Below are positions 1-11,997 of a stretch of DNA of 64,000 bases, piece after piece (position 1 is the stretch's first letter; the number at the start of each line of letters is the position of its first letter). The stretch is from Ciona intestinalis. Lineage: Eukaryota; Chordata; Ascidiacea; Phlebobranchia; Cionidae. The stretch covers positions 5,411,350-5,475,349 of the forward strand of contig NC_020172.2 of assembly GCF_000224145.3 (NCBI RefSeq), given 5' to 3'. A model generated the notes under the pieces. It was not told the DNA's origin, searched no databases, and saw nothing but the letters and a program-made list of their open reading frames with translations. A program made the position numbers and the translations under genes.

Positions 1-772
1 TTAAGGACTCTAAAAGTTACTAAATTCCTTCTGTACCGCTTGTTTCTTTTATATTATCATATGTATAACAATTGTGTCATTGTTAATAAGTATAAATTCA
101 TGTAACTACTTCTGTCTTCCTAAAATTAGGTATTTTTGATCAAGATTAAAAAAATTTATGTGTTAGTATAATTTTACTGTGTAGATCTAATTTTATTTCA
201 TATTTTGGTAGAATGAGAATTTTTAATTGTGTCTTATTTAAAATGAAATTAATACTGAGAATAAATTGATGAAAGTAAAACCCTTGCATTTATTTGCAGA
301 TATCTGTTAGTTTGCGGGATACATAGAGCTTAGTTGGTTGTTTAGTATGCTTATTTGGTGATGTAGGATTGTAGGTTGTTTGGTGTGAGTTGCTAAAGCT
401 ATTGTAGTGTGTGAATAAACAGACATGACTTTTGGTTGGGATGGTCATTTATATCTTGTGGGTGGGACCTTGAGTTACTTATCCATGGTTGCTGCTCCCA
501 TGCCCACAGTCGAGTTGCTGAAGCTATTACAGTGTGTGGATAAGCAGACATGACTTTGGTTGGTTTGCTCATTTATATTCTCGTGGGTAGTAACTTAGGT
601 GAATCATCCCAGTAGTAGTTTTACCCCCGTATGACGCGATTTAACATGCATTTAAATTAACAAACGTTTATTTTCACTGCTTAATTTAAAAACTCCCCGA
701 AATAATTGCGACCCCCGATTTCTATTTTGTAAAATATTTGAAAAATACATGGTAGCGGTAGAGAGCAAGTAA

Positions 773-780
773 TGACGTCA
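773..780 (+). promoter_or_regulatory. CRE-like palindrome TGACGTCA
   Basis: A perfect 8-bp CREB/ATF palindrome lies about 430 bp before the MAPK15 start codon. It is seen directly in the sequence. Its function is inferred only from the motif and position. Confidence 0.4.
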
Positions 781-794
781 TTATGGTCAACAAA

Positions 795-807
795 GTGTTA
801 TGGCAAC
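795..807 (+). promoter_or_regulatory. Possible RFX X-box half-site
   Basis: The stretch gtgttatggcaac contains a perfect RFX half-site (GGCAAC) with a weak partner half. MAPK15/ERK7 is a ciliary and basal-body kinase in other animals, and RFX factors drive ciliary genes, so the site is plausible. The left half is poor, so this is a weak call. Confidence 0.3.
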
Positions 808-1208
808 GGGATGCCTTAATTAAAATAACGGAAACAAAACCAAACAAATTAACACTTCGGTTTCGAAGGCAGGGCAAAGCCGTGTTTGGATAACATAGCA
901 CGCTATTAGTATACAGCGACTGTTGTATTGGGTGTATATAGTGGTGTTTATGTGTAATAGTTAATGCCTTTTTTAAAATTATAGACGAACGTTTTGCAGA
1001 AACAAAGAAAGTTTAGGATTTTCATATTACTTAGTTTGTAAAAATATTTGGAAGTAGTAAGTACTGCAGACCAGTATCCTTAACATCTAATTAACGTTTT
1101 GTACATTCTAGATAACTGTAAGATATTCAAAATTGAAGTGAAAATTTGTGGAATATTTTGCAACTGTTTCAGCAGTTGTTATAACTCAAGTTTAGATTGA
1201 AAAGGAAA

Positions 1209-4200
1209 ATGAGTAACGACATTGATCCTCATATTACTGAAAAATATGAAATTAAAAGAAGATTGGGGAAAGGGGTAAGATAATTATAGAATAAGTAAAT
1301 AGGTTTTGGCCAGATTGGAAAGTTTTTGTTTGAACGGAGATATTTTTACCACCATTCTTTCATTGTTCTAAATGTAGGTTTGGGTAGTTTCTATTACAGT
1401 TTGAAAAATGGGCAGAACATAAAAATAAAAGACTAGACATGATGACGTTTTTCCGTGTTATAAGTACATCTTTAAACACTAAATACTTACTAATTTTCCA
1501 TGGGCATAATTTTTAAGACTTATATTTGTGGATAGTTTAATGACATTGAAAATTTTGGAACGTCTGTGAAATAAAGCCCTTATAGCTGCACAGCATGCAC
1601 TAATGTATTTCCATGCCCAACCAGTCATTCCTTCCAGGCGTATGGTATTGTATGGAAGGCACTTGACAGAAGAACTGGAGAAATTGTCGCCTTGAAGAAA
1701 ATTTTCGATGCTTTCCGAAACTGCACAGATGCTCAAAGAACTTTCCGTGAAATCATGTTTTTACAGGTTGCTTGTTTAGCTTGTTATGTGTAATTGACAT
1801 CAGCATATTAGCGTGACAATAATTAACACACAATATCTAATATATTATATCCTTAATCCTTTTCAAACTCATGTATAATTAAGATAATTTTTATATTTAA
1901 GACTTTTTATAGTTCAGATTCTTAACTGATGTTTTTACTGATTTTTTTTTAAATACAAAGATTTTATTTTGTGATAATTATTTTTTGCAATTTTGAAATA
2001 CAGACATTTATTTTATAAAGATTTAATTTCACTTACAAGTTCGATATGACTTTTATTAAAAACCTATATTTTATCTGTTGTGTGTTACCACTATGTCGGG
2101 GTTAAACGGTTAGTAACAGTGAAGTAACAGATTGTAGTTGTTAAATGAATTGTAATTTGTCATTACTTGTCATTTTAATACTTTGTAGGAGTTTGGGGAC
2201 CATTCCAATGTTATTAAACTACTTAACGTGATGAAGGCGGATAACGACAGAGATATTTACCTCGTGTTTGAGTTTATGGGTGAGAACTTATGCTTTAATC
2301 TTGCTATCACTTAGTGGTACCAGCATTAGGTTTATACTCCTCTTCTATATGGGTGGGTTTTACTATAAGGCTGATTACAGATTATTATTACGTTTACTTC
2401 AAAAATATACTGTTTTTTGAGCCTTATCCTTTTTTTTGAGCCTCAAAAATATATTCTTTTTTGAGCCTTATCTTTTTTAAGCCTTATTCAAAAACGTACT
2501 CTTTTTTGGGCTTCATCCAACAAGCTACCTATTTTAAACTTGAAAGAGATGCTTGATACAACAAAGAACAAAGGTTAAGAAGTGCTGCTGTAAAACCAAA
2601 CTAGTTAAACAAGAATGTATTTGATTGACATAAAGTAATTATGAATCTAACATTTGAGTAAGTATTACATAAACATGACTTTTCCATCCAGATACTGACC
2701 TACACGCTGTTATAAAAAAGGGGAATATATTAAAAGACATCCACAAGCGATATATAATGTACCAACTACTTAAAGCTACCATGTATATGCATTCGGGGAA
2801 TGTAATACATAGAGATCACAAGGTAAAGATTGAAAAGAACTCGATTATCTTTTGTGCAATACATTTTCACAGCAGAAGTTAAACAGATATGTGTCCCCAG
2901 TGGGCCTTATGTGTTGTCTAAATTGTCATACAGTGGCGCACCCAGGGGGGGGGATTAGGGGGACTAGTCTCCCCCCCTTTTTGATATCAATAAATCGTAA
3001 CAAGCGTGCAGTGTAAAATTCGAGAATTCGTTGATGCGAACGCACCGGCTCGTGCACTCGTCTGCCTGAGTGTATGTGCGAGTGTGTGTGCGTTCGGGAG
3101 GTTACGTGTGTTTTGGCAGGCATGGTCCCTCGTTAAACGATGCTACGTTACACGGCCGCGAACTCGTCCCCCGTTAAACGACGCTACATTACACGGCAGC
3201 GAACTCGTCCCACGTTAAACGATGCTACGTTACACGGCCACGAACTCGTACCCCGTTAAACGACGCTACCTTACACGGCCGCGAACTCGTCCCCGTTAAA
3301 CGTACGTTAAACGATGCTACGTTACACGGCCGCGAACTCGTCCCCCGTTAAACGACGCTAGGTTACACGGCCGCGAACTCGTCCCTTGTTAAACGACGCT
3401 ACGTTACACGGCCGCGAACTCGTCCCCCGTTAAACTACGCTACCTTACACGGCCGCGAACTCGTCCCCCGTTAAACGACGCTACGTTACACGGCCGCGAA
3501 CTCGTCCCCCGTTAAACGACGCTACGTTACACGGCCGCGAACTCGTCCCCCATTAACTAGCTACTTTACAAGGCCGCGAACTCGTCCCCCGTTAACTAGC
3601 TACTTTACAAGGCCGCGAACTCGTCCTTCGTTAAACGATGCTACGTTACACGGCCGCGAACTCGCCCCACGTTAAACGATGCTAAGTTACACGGCCACGA
3701 ACTCGTCCCTCTTTAAACGACGCTAAGTTACACGGCCGCGAACTCGTCCCTCGTTAAACCACACCAAGTTACACGTCCGCGAACTCGTCCCCCGTTAAAC
3801 GATGCTACCTTACAAGGCCGAGAACTCGTCTCTCGTTAAACGACGCTACGTTACACGGCGGCGAACTCGCCCCCTGTTAAACGATGCTAGGTTACACGGC
3901 CGCGAACTCGCCCTCCATTAAATGACGCTACATTACAAGTCCGCGAAATTATCCCCCCCCTTTATTTCCTTCTGGGTGCGCCACTGTTGTCATACATTAC
4001 ATTATAATAAATTTTCCACCCAAAATAATCAACCACAAAGTTAAATACGTGGTAACTCGTTAGCTGGCAGGAAATGTATGAAATAAGACACCCATGTTCT
4101 AAGGACTGTCACTGCACCACCATGCTAGGAATCTAGGATACATAAGTTTCATATAGCCTATTTATCCAAATGGAACACCCATGGGCCATGTTATTATACC

Positions 4201-7200
4201 AACTGTTATTTCCCGCCACACGAAAATAAATAAGCTACATCCTTTCATTGTCATTAAAATAGAACACCCGTGTTGTAACGACTGTAGTTTCCATCACACA
4301 AGGATACTAAGTTACATTCATTCATAAATATCTACCCAGCCATCCAATATCCTCCTGGACAGTGATTGTTTCGTCAAAATTTGCGACTTTGGTCTCGCAC
4401 GGTCGCTCACGCAGCTCAAGGAATCCGAACAACCCGGTGGTAACCCCGCCCTCACCGAATATGTGGCCACTAGGTGGTACAGAGCGCCGGAGATCCTTCT
4501 CGCTTCACCCAGGTATGGAAATCTTATAGAATATTTTATGAATGATAATGCATGTTTTTTCAAAGGTAAGTTGTTCATTCCTATACTTTTACTTTACTTT
4601 GGAATCTAATTTTAATATTTTCGGGTTGTAATGTAAGCTTGCACAAAGCAAAAGTCGAAAAGTTACATAATATAGAGAACATTTTATAAAATAACGACTA
4701 GATGTATGTTGTGTAAATGTATAAGTTTGAAAGAGACCTTCTTGCAATCTTTTAATCATGATCTTAAATGTCCTAGATAAAAAAGATTACAATATAAAAC
4801 ACTTATAATTAAGATGCAGGTCTTCATAACATTTTCCCCTTTACCCCAGATACACCAAGGGAGTTGACATGTGGTCAGTAGGTTGTATACTAGGCGAGCT
4901 ACTTATGGGAAAACCACTATTCCCTGGTTCTTCTACGTTAAACCAGATAGAAAGGATCATGAGCTCCATACCACGCCCGACAAAAGCTGATGTAGATTCC
5001 ATTCATTCAGAGTACGGACATTCTATATTGGATCGCGCTAGTATGAGGTAGGACGTCTAATGCTATAGTTATGTATAGTCTAATAGTCATAGTGAAAAGT
5101 GTTTTTTTTCTTTCTTTTTTGTCTTTTTTATATTTTTTTAAGTTCTTTATATTGTTGTTTATTATGTCTTGTTTTGCTGTTATGTAATGCTTATGTAGGG
5201 TAAATGGATTATTTCATTAGTTTTCTATACTCTGATTTACTGATTTTTCTATCTTGATGGCTTTTGGCTGGCAAGACTTTTGGTTGATTTTGGCTGTTTA
5301 TATATTTATAAATGGTTTTACTGATAAGTTGTATATTTTATGAGTGGTTTGGTCATCCATGGTTGCCACTCCCATGCTCACAGCTAAGCCCCTAAAGCAA
5401 TTACAGCAACCACACCCACACTAACACCAGTACCCCACCAACCCCCTAGACCTCGCAAACATCTTCGCGACCTGATCCCTGACGCACCAGAAGACGCTTT
5501 AGACTTGATGGAGAATCTTCTCGTGTTTAACCCAGAGAAACGACTATCAGCAAAGGAATGTCTTTCACATCCATATGTTGCAAAGTAAGATGGTTTTCAT
5601 TCAACAACTTCAAAACTGTATGTCCTTCAACCCCCAATCAACCCCCGCTATCCACCTTCAGGTTCCACAGTTCACGAGAGGAGAGCGTCCTCGATTACGA
5701 CGTACTCCCACCACTAGATGATGATATACAGCTCAGTGTTGCCGAGTACAGATGCAAACTTTACGAGGTGAGTGTAAGATTTCTATGAAATATTATTATA
5801 TTGCCAATATTGTAACATTTTATTATAAATATTATATTCCCCATCCTCTTGTTTAAGTATTTCATTGCCAATTTTTAAAAAAAAATTTATAAATGTTTTC
5901 TTAGAGACAATAATATTGGCTTGTCCATATTTATACATGGTCTAACATCACAATTGTTCAATTGTGAGTCACAATGTATATTGTTACAGATGATACTGGA
6001 ACGTAAAACAATGGCTCGAAGACAACGCAGGGCAGTGTTACATGAAAAACAACAACAGGTAATTTTAAAACTCAAACTTTAATACAATTTAAACGAAAGC
6101 CATCTTTTCTTCCAATTAGAACCTTAATATATTTAATTAAATGTTCTTAACAAAATTTTTCACATTGTATCATCTGTAGGGTGTAACGGTCACGCCTTTT
6201 ATCCAAAACAATATTTCTTTCTTTTTTATCAATAAGCGTGTTTTAACAACTGTTGTTTTACCGTTACTACCTGTCTTTTCGCTTTTATCAACTCTCTTGT
6301 TCTTCTTATTGTGACCGAAGAGACGAAATAAATTTCATTCATTCATCTTTTTAATACAACTTATATCATATAAAGTATTTATATACATGTATAATTTACT
6401 TATGGAATATTTTACAAAGAGATGCATGTTAAGGGACCTGGAACTTATTCTATATGAGTTTAATTGGCCAACGGTGGCGTTTTCACAATAATTTGTGAAA
6501 AATGCTACAGTTGGCCAATTAAAGAGGCCAGACATACTGGGGCTAAGACCAAAGTTGGCTCATTACACCAAAGTGACTTATGGTTTGGCTTATCTCATGT
6601 TAAAGTACATGTTATTACTGTACCTTCTATGATTAAGTGTTATGCATTACTTTTCTATCTTTGACACTTTAATCTTAATGTTATTATTATATTCATGCGT
6701 CATAAACCTTATTGTTACAGAACAAACAAAAGAATTCTGATGAAATAATTGAAGAAGTTACGAAACAGAAACGAGTTGAAACCCCCCCTCCTGCGGAACC
6801 TAGAAATGTAAGTTTGACAGCGAGCATGAGGTGTAAGTTTGACAGCGAGCATGTGGTGTAAGTTTGACACCGAGCATGAGGTGTATGTTTGACAGCGAGC
6901 ATGAGGTATAAGTTTGACAGCGAGCGTGTGGTGTAAGTTTGACACCGAGCATGAGGTGTATGTTTGACAGCGAGCATGAGGTATAAGTTTGACAGCGAGC
7001 ATGTGGTGTAAGTTTGACACCTAGCATGAGGTGTATGTTTGACAGCGAGCATGAGGTATAAGTTTGACAGAAAGCATGAGGTATAAGTTTGACAGCGAGC
7101 ATGTGGTGTTAGTTCGACACCGAGCATGGGGTGTAAGTTCGACACCGAGCATGGGGTGTATGTTTGACAGCAAGCATGGGGTTCACGGTGTCCAGGGCTT

Positions 7201-10200
7201 AGTGGTTAGGGACCTCCATCATAACCAAAGGATATCGGGTTGACTTATAGGCAGATGTGTTGGTGAAGACACTTAACGGATATTGCTTCAATCCAGTGAT
7301 CGCTCTAATATGGGTTGTACCACCGTTGGGTGTTGGGGAAATGGGCCAACTCTGGCCTCAGCTCCCCTGATGTACAACCGTGCAAAACCTTACCTCCGTA
7401 AAATAGAACAGAACAAGACGTATAAATAGTGACCCATGTTATAACTTAACAATAAACATGCAGCATATACTTAAAACTTCTTCTTTCCCACCAGGTAAGC
7501 CACCCTAGTAAGCCAGGGTTGGTCCATAACATGGCACACAACTATGAGAACCAGCACACTACCCACCATAATGGTTACCAACCCCAACCCCAACCCCAAC
7601 GCCACCATTACCAAGTAACCGCAGCTGGCGATAAACCACACCTTGGTTACCATTCAAATGGTTCAACACCAGAGAAAAAATACCAGATGAATGGTTCACA
7701 CCAGAAGGTTGGTGTTTTTCGTGTTTAAATGACTGTTACTTATTTATTCTTGCACCTCGTTATAAAGTCCAATGCCTATTTTGTAGTAAACAAAGAATAT
7801 TTACAGAATTACATAACCATATTCTCACGACTTTTTAAAAGTGTTGTTAATTGTCAAAAACATGAAAAGAAAACATTGGATAACATGTGCTAAAGCTAAA
7901 AGTGTTTTGATATTGGGGTAATGGCCCAATCCGGGCCCAAATCCTATGACCAATGGCGTACCACGCTGCGAGATCTGAGAATACAATGTGATATCATTTT
8001 CTAAAGGCATCCATGTTACCCTGCTATTAACTTACAGCAGGGTCAGTACGGTGTTGCATTCGGTCGTACTGTAAAGATGGGTTCACCTCAACAAACTAAC
8101 CAAAGAAAAGCATACAGAGCTCAAAGTGCTGGTAAACCTGTGCAGAGGCAAGACAGCTTCGATGGGGTGAGTGTATACTTTGTATACTGAACTGTATATC
8201 ATTATATAATGTATAGAGGCCCACCTGTTAGTCTGTATGTTGTTGTTGTTGGGGCTATATGTGGTTATATTACTATACAGCCCTTTGAATGTTAACAATA
8301 TTATATGTAAACATTTTTACTTTATTATATATAGTAGGGTGGGGGAAGATGGGACACCTTTAGCACATAATATCCAAATATCCTGGTCGTGTTTTAAACA
8401 ATTATCAACGGTCTATGGGAGTCGTGAGGATACGGTTTTATATTTCTTTGAATTTTCTTTGTTTACTACCAAATGGGACGAGAAAATAGAATGAAAAGGT
8501 GTCCCATCTTCCCCACTCTACTATACTATAAAGGCTCACTTTATGAAGTAAAAAGTGGTATTTGGCCAACGCTGGCCTAAATCTCAGTCACCTGGTATGT
8601 CTTACAGTATGATTTTGCCCATATAGAAATTGAACCTAGTCAAAAATAGCTTAGGTATGCTTATATGCATTGCTTTAATGTGAAAAGTATTTTGTCCTGT
8701 TGAGTGTCCTTCAACCTTATACAGACGCTGTGTATAAGTTGTTAAAATATTGGGTTATTAAGAAAATAAGTCTATTTTAGAAAACAAGTGTAATTTGCCT
8801 GTGATTTTGTACAATAGCTTATACAGTATGTGAATCTAGTTGTTGATATAACGATAGGATATTAAAACAACAGTAAGCAAACTAGCTATATTAGTGTGAT
8901 ATGCCTGGAAACTTCAGTTTATGTACAAAAACTTAGTTTTTAATAAAAATAAACCAGAATCGTGAAGCCATGAGACATCAACGTGTCACTCAAGGTGCCA
9001 ATAAATCGACATTACAACGACATCATAGCATGGGAGGGGTAGGAGTTATAGTGGGGTGGTGTGAATACTAACATAATGTGTGGTTTCTTGGTTTGGTTTT
9101 GTATTTATAAGTATTCGTGGGCAGTTGGTTGGGTTGTTGCTGTTTGTTTAAATTCGTTGTACAACATCCGACGCTTTATACACCTCATGCTCACTGTCAA
9201 GTTAGGATACTTTCATATTTATCTTCTGGTGGGAAACCAAGGGGTTTAATACACAGTGTACAATACCCATGTATTAAAACCCTTTGATTTCCCAACCCTA
9301 AAGATAATCATGAAAGTAGTGTAATAGGTTGGTTTAACATTTACATAGTAAACTGTGTGTTGTTTGAGGTAGAAGTTAAAACGTGTTGTTCCAACACAGC
9401 GTACAACATCTGTGTGTTGAAGGTTTAAAACTATCAGGAAAACAGAAATGTTTCTTTTCCTAACTTGGTACAAAAATGTGGTGGTTCAAACACCATGTAA
9501 AATTTGCAACTTTCGTTTCGATTATTGTGCCTAATTTTGCCGACATTCTAAGCTCCCCTAAAGGCATATTAAGCCACCATGTATTAAACCCTTGGTTTCT
9601 CACTCCGAGGATAAACATGAAAGTATCCTAACTCGACAGTGAGCATGAGGTGTATGAAGCCACCATGTATGGTGTGCAACATCCGTGTATTAAACCCTTG
9701 GTTTCCCACCCAAGGATAAACATGAAAGTATATTAACTCTACAGCAGGCTGAGTCTTACAATATGACCCCATGTAATAACGTACATGGGGTCATATGTAA
9801 CATACATGGGGTCATATGTAATAATGGTATGCAACACCCATGTATTAAACCCTTGGTTTCATCCATTTTAACCCTCACTACTTTCCAGCCAAGTTTGAAA
9901 CACCGTCAACAATCGGCCCCATCGCAACCCGTGAACGGGACTCGATCACGATCGCTACGGCAACAGTTCAACGCTGATCATGGTCACAAACTACTCACGA
10001 GACAAGACAACCCCACAATCAACGTTTCTAGAATGGTGAGTGGATCAGTTAGAATATAATATGGGTGATTTGTAAAGGATATGAATGCCATATTTTTAGC
10101 ATGGATAGTTTTGTTTTGTGACTTAAGTTTGGTTGAAAAATTATTGTTTTAGTTTTGTCTCATCTAACACTGAGGATGGTTAAAGTTGATTTACTGAAAC

Positions 10201-11997
10201 TGCACCATCCTCAGTGTTAGATGAGACAAGAGTGAGTGTTATATAAAGACCAGCTTGGTACTTGTAACACAGTCACTACACATTTAAAATTCATTAAAAC
10301 AACAACAAACAAAGAAACAGGATTCTGTGTCATATTACAAAAGCCGGCTTTAAATCTCCATTGTTTCAATCTGAATCACTTTTGTGATGTCATAATATGA
10401 TTGTGATGTAATAACCACGTTTCCCACGATGAAATAAACCCGGTGATCGAAACACGATCTTTATAAAATGGAATTCTCATTGTAAAACTAGCACTCCACG
10501 CGTCTTAACTTGTCATAAATAAGCCAGTGTTGCCAGCTAGGTTTTTAAAATGGATTTGTCTGCGCTCATGAAGCAGTGTAGACAAGTTCATAACTATTGC
10601 AGGGGTGCAAAAAAATTAATTTTTAAATAATTTAGAGAAAAAAAAAATTCCTAAATTTCTTTACTCATTTTATGCTTGATATTAATTCTATAAACCTTTG
10701 TGTATTTAAGACTCTCTGTTTAGTTTAACTGGTTGTTTCTTTAAAAGTTTGTAAAAACGCCAAAATAACACACAGGTTATACTTTTAAAAACTCAAATAC
10801 AAAGTATCTTCTGACTGAATAATTTTTAGAGCCACAATGGCAGCAGTAAACAAGTGTACAGTTTTTGATCTGGCAACACTTTATTCTGTAATAATCACCG
10901 CGTGTGTTGGTATTGTGATGTCACATTCGCTCAAAACATTTTCAACCAATAGAAATGCTTCGTTAACAAAGGTCACCCTCCATCACAAACACCTTATAAA
11001 ATGAGATTTCAAACTTGTTTTCCCATGACTTCATAACCACATCATAATAGCCATTGTTGACTGTTATTGTGATGTCACTTACCCCCTGTATTGGAGACTG
11101 CTGTATTGTTACATCATAATTCTCAAGTCATTTAATTTCCATTACTTAAACAGTTGTATATAGTATACCCTCCTTCAACCTACAGAACAACCTTATATAG
11201 AACAGCTGACCGGAATTATATTAAAACACCCACTGTATCTCTATTATTAAAATCCCTCTCTATAAGCTATTGAACCCATTTTAAGTAACTTTTTTTATTA
11301 TACATTTTTTTTTCTATTTAAGTAACTTTTTTTATTATATATTTTTTTTACTATTTAAGTAAGTTTTTTTATTATATTATTTTTTACTATTTAAGTAACT
11401 TTTTTATTATAAATTTTTTTTTCTATTTAAGTAACTTTTTTATTATAAATTTTTTTTTCTATTTAAGTAACTTTTTTTATTATAAATGTTTTTACTATTT
11501 AAGTAAGTTTTTTTATTATATATTTTTTTTACTATTTAAGTAACTTTTTTTATTATATTTTTTTTTACTATTTAAGTAACTTTTTTTATTATATATTTTT
11601 TTTACTATTTAAGTAACTTTTTTTATTATAAATTTGTTTTTTCTATTTAAGTAACTTTTTTTATTATATATTATTTTACTTATTCTAGAACGTGTGATAT
11701 GGCTGGTGACAAAGAATATTGCTTAAAAGTTTTATACAAATGTAAGTAATTTGTTTAATATATCTCCCTTCCAATCTACAGAACCCAGTCCAGCGTCCAA
11801 GCTCAGCCATAGCAGGCCAATCATCTGGTATGCAAGCCACCACCCCACCCCGCGCGGGACGTAAACAAGTGTCCGGCATGAACAAGAACATTTCATCTTC
11901 TGGGAGCCCCAAGCAGCGTCTTGGCAGTTACGCTCAGTCTTATTCGGTCATCAATCAATCAGCGCTCACCGCTATCGGCGCTGGAGGTCGGAAATAG
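1209..11997 (+). CDS. MAPK15: MAPK15 (ERK7/ERK8) atypical MAP kinase, 15 exons
   Basis: Exons: 1209-1274, 1638-1766, 2189-2279, 2692-2822, 4340-4512, 4850-5047, 5450-5584, 5662-5767, 5990-6058, 6721-6807, 7495-7707, 8038-8166, 8958-9038, 9889-10035, 11782-11997. They join in phase to 656 aa. The kinase domain fills about the first 310 residues. It has the glycine loop [14 protein letters not shown], the lysine in VALKKI, the catalytic loop HRDHKPSN, the DFG motif in [10 protein letters not shown], the activation motif TEY followed by [10 protein letters not shown], and a MAPK C-lobe ending [20 protein letters not shown]-x-KPSN and the long basic, Q/S/P-rich tail (exons 9-15, with a QPQPQPQ run) fit ERK7/8 rather than ERK1/2. 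By family knowledge it autophosphorylates its TEY and acts at basal bodies, cilia and in autophagy. The start is the first ATG of an exon encoding [20 protein letters not shown], the usual N-terminus. Confidence 0.95.
2931..3986. mobile_element. Non-autonomous hAT-like element carrying a 41-bp satellite
   Basis: The element lies in MAPK15 intron 4. Its ends are inverted repeats, CAGTGGCGCACCCAG on the left and CTGGGTGCGCCACTG on the right. It is flanked on both sides by the perfect 8-bp duplication TTGTCATA (2923-2930 and 3987-3994). The CAGTG-type terminus and 8-bp target duplication indicate the hAT superfamily. It has no transposase reading frame. The interior is almost entirely a tandem array. 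Confidence 0.85.
3120..3945. repeat. CpG-rich 41-bp tandem array inside the hAT-like element
   Basis: About 20 imperfect copies of a 41-bp unit, core gttaaacgacgctacgttac followed by acggccgcgaactcgtcccc. Successive copies at 3481 and 3522 set the period. The array is much richer in G+C and CpG than the surrounding intron. Small reading frames across it are repeat artefacts. Confidence 0.9.
6808..7180. repeat. 25-bp minisatellite starting at the MAPK15 exon 10 donor
   Basis: About 15 copies of a 25-bp unit of the form gtttgacagcgagcatgagg plus tgtaa. The first copy begins directly at the intron's GTAAGT donor. Many later units also read gtaagtttgacag, so the array repeats the donor hexamer. 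Open frames of 100-150 codons on the minus strand here are repeat-generated and not genes. Confidence 0.9.
7190..7440. repeat. Degraded SINE head and 100-bp dispersed repeat in MAPK15 intron 10
   Basis: The words cttagtggttagggacctcc, gtggtgaagacacttaac-like and cagtgatcgctc resemble the tRNA-derived SINE described at 16648. They are followed by a fragment of the dispersed repeat containing ttggggaaatgggccaactc. No coding sequence is seen. Confidence 0.5.
8332..8523 (+). mobile_element. TA-flanked MITE, copy 1 (MAPK15 intron 12)
   Basis: The 192-bp element begins tagtagggtgggggaagatg and ends with the inverted form (catcttccccactctacta), so the terminal inverted repeats are about 28 bp. The interior has gtgttttaaacaattatcaa and gggagtcgtgaggatacggt. 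There is no coding capacity. Related copies lie at 20525, 29875, 44439, 50933 and 58740. TA at both ends suggests a Tc1/mariner-type origin, but that is inference. Confidence 0.8.
9560..9860. repeat. Short tandem and dispersed repeats in MAPK15 intron 13
   Basis: Repeated words: three copies of catgtattaaacccttggttt with catgaaagtat between them, and three copies of acatggggtcatatgtaa near 9770-9830. The upstream part (9160-9480) has related words in both orientations. Nothing coding. Confidence 0.6.
10155..10275. mobile_element. Palindromic MITE-like repeat, copy 1
   Basis: Inverted arms of ctcatctaacactgaggatgg flank a short spacer and are followed by agagtgagtgttatataaag. The same arms occur at 22325-22420 and 33481-33690. 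Non-coding, within MAPK15 intron 14. Confidence 0.6.
10276..11280. other. MAPK15 intron 14, unique part
   Basis: About 1 kb of AT-rich intronic sequence. I see no gene, no clear repeat and no recognisable signal here. Confidence 0.5.
11281..11690. repeat. AT-rich tandem array, about 37-bp unit
   Basis: About 11 copies of ctatttaagtaacttttttt followed by attatatattttttt, in MAPK15 intron 14 and ending roughly 90 bp before the last exon's acceptor. It is a simple minisatellite with slipped T-runs. Confidence 0.85.

Larger units (their letters stand above)
1..1208. other. Upstream region of MAPK15
   Basis: No coding region is visible. About 340-600 holds two diverged copies of the dispersed repeat that is tandem at 13318-13830 (shared words such as tccatggttgc and gagttgctgaagctatt). 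The part from about 650 to 1208 is unique sequence and should contain the MAPK15 promoter and 5' UTR. I see no clear TATA box at a defined start site. Confidence 0.6.

Noticed and set aside
6693..7145. Minus-strand frames of 100-150 codons with repeated [15 protein letters not shown] words
   Set aside because: They are translations of the 25-bp intronic minisatellite in MAPK15, open in several frames at once.
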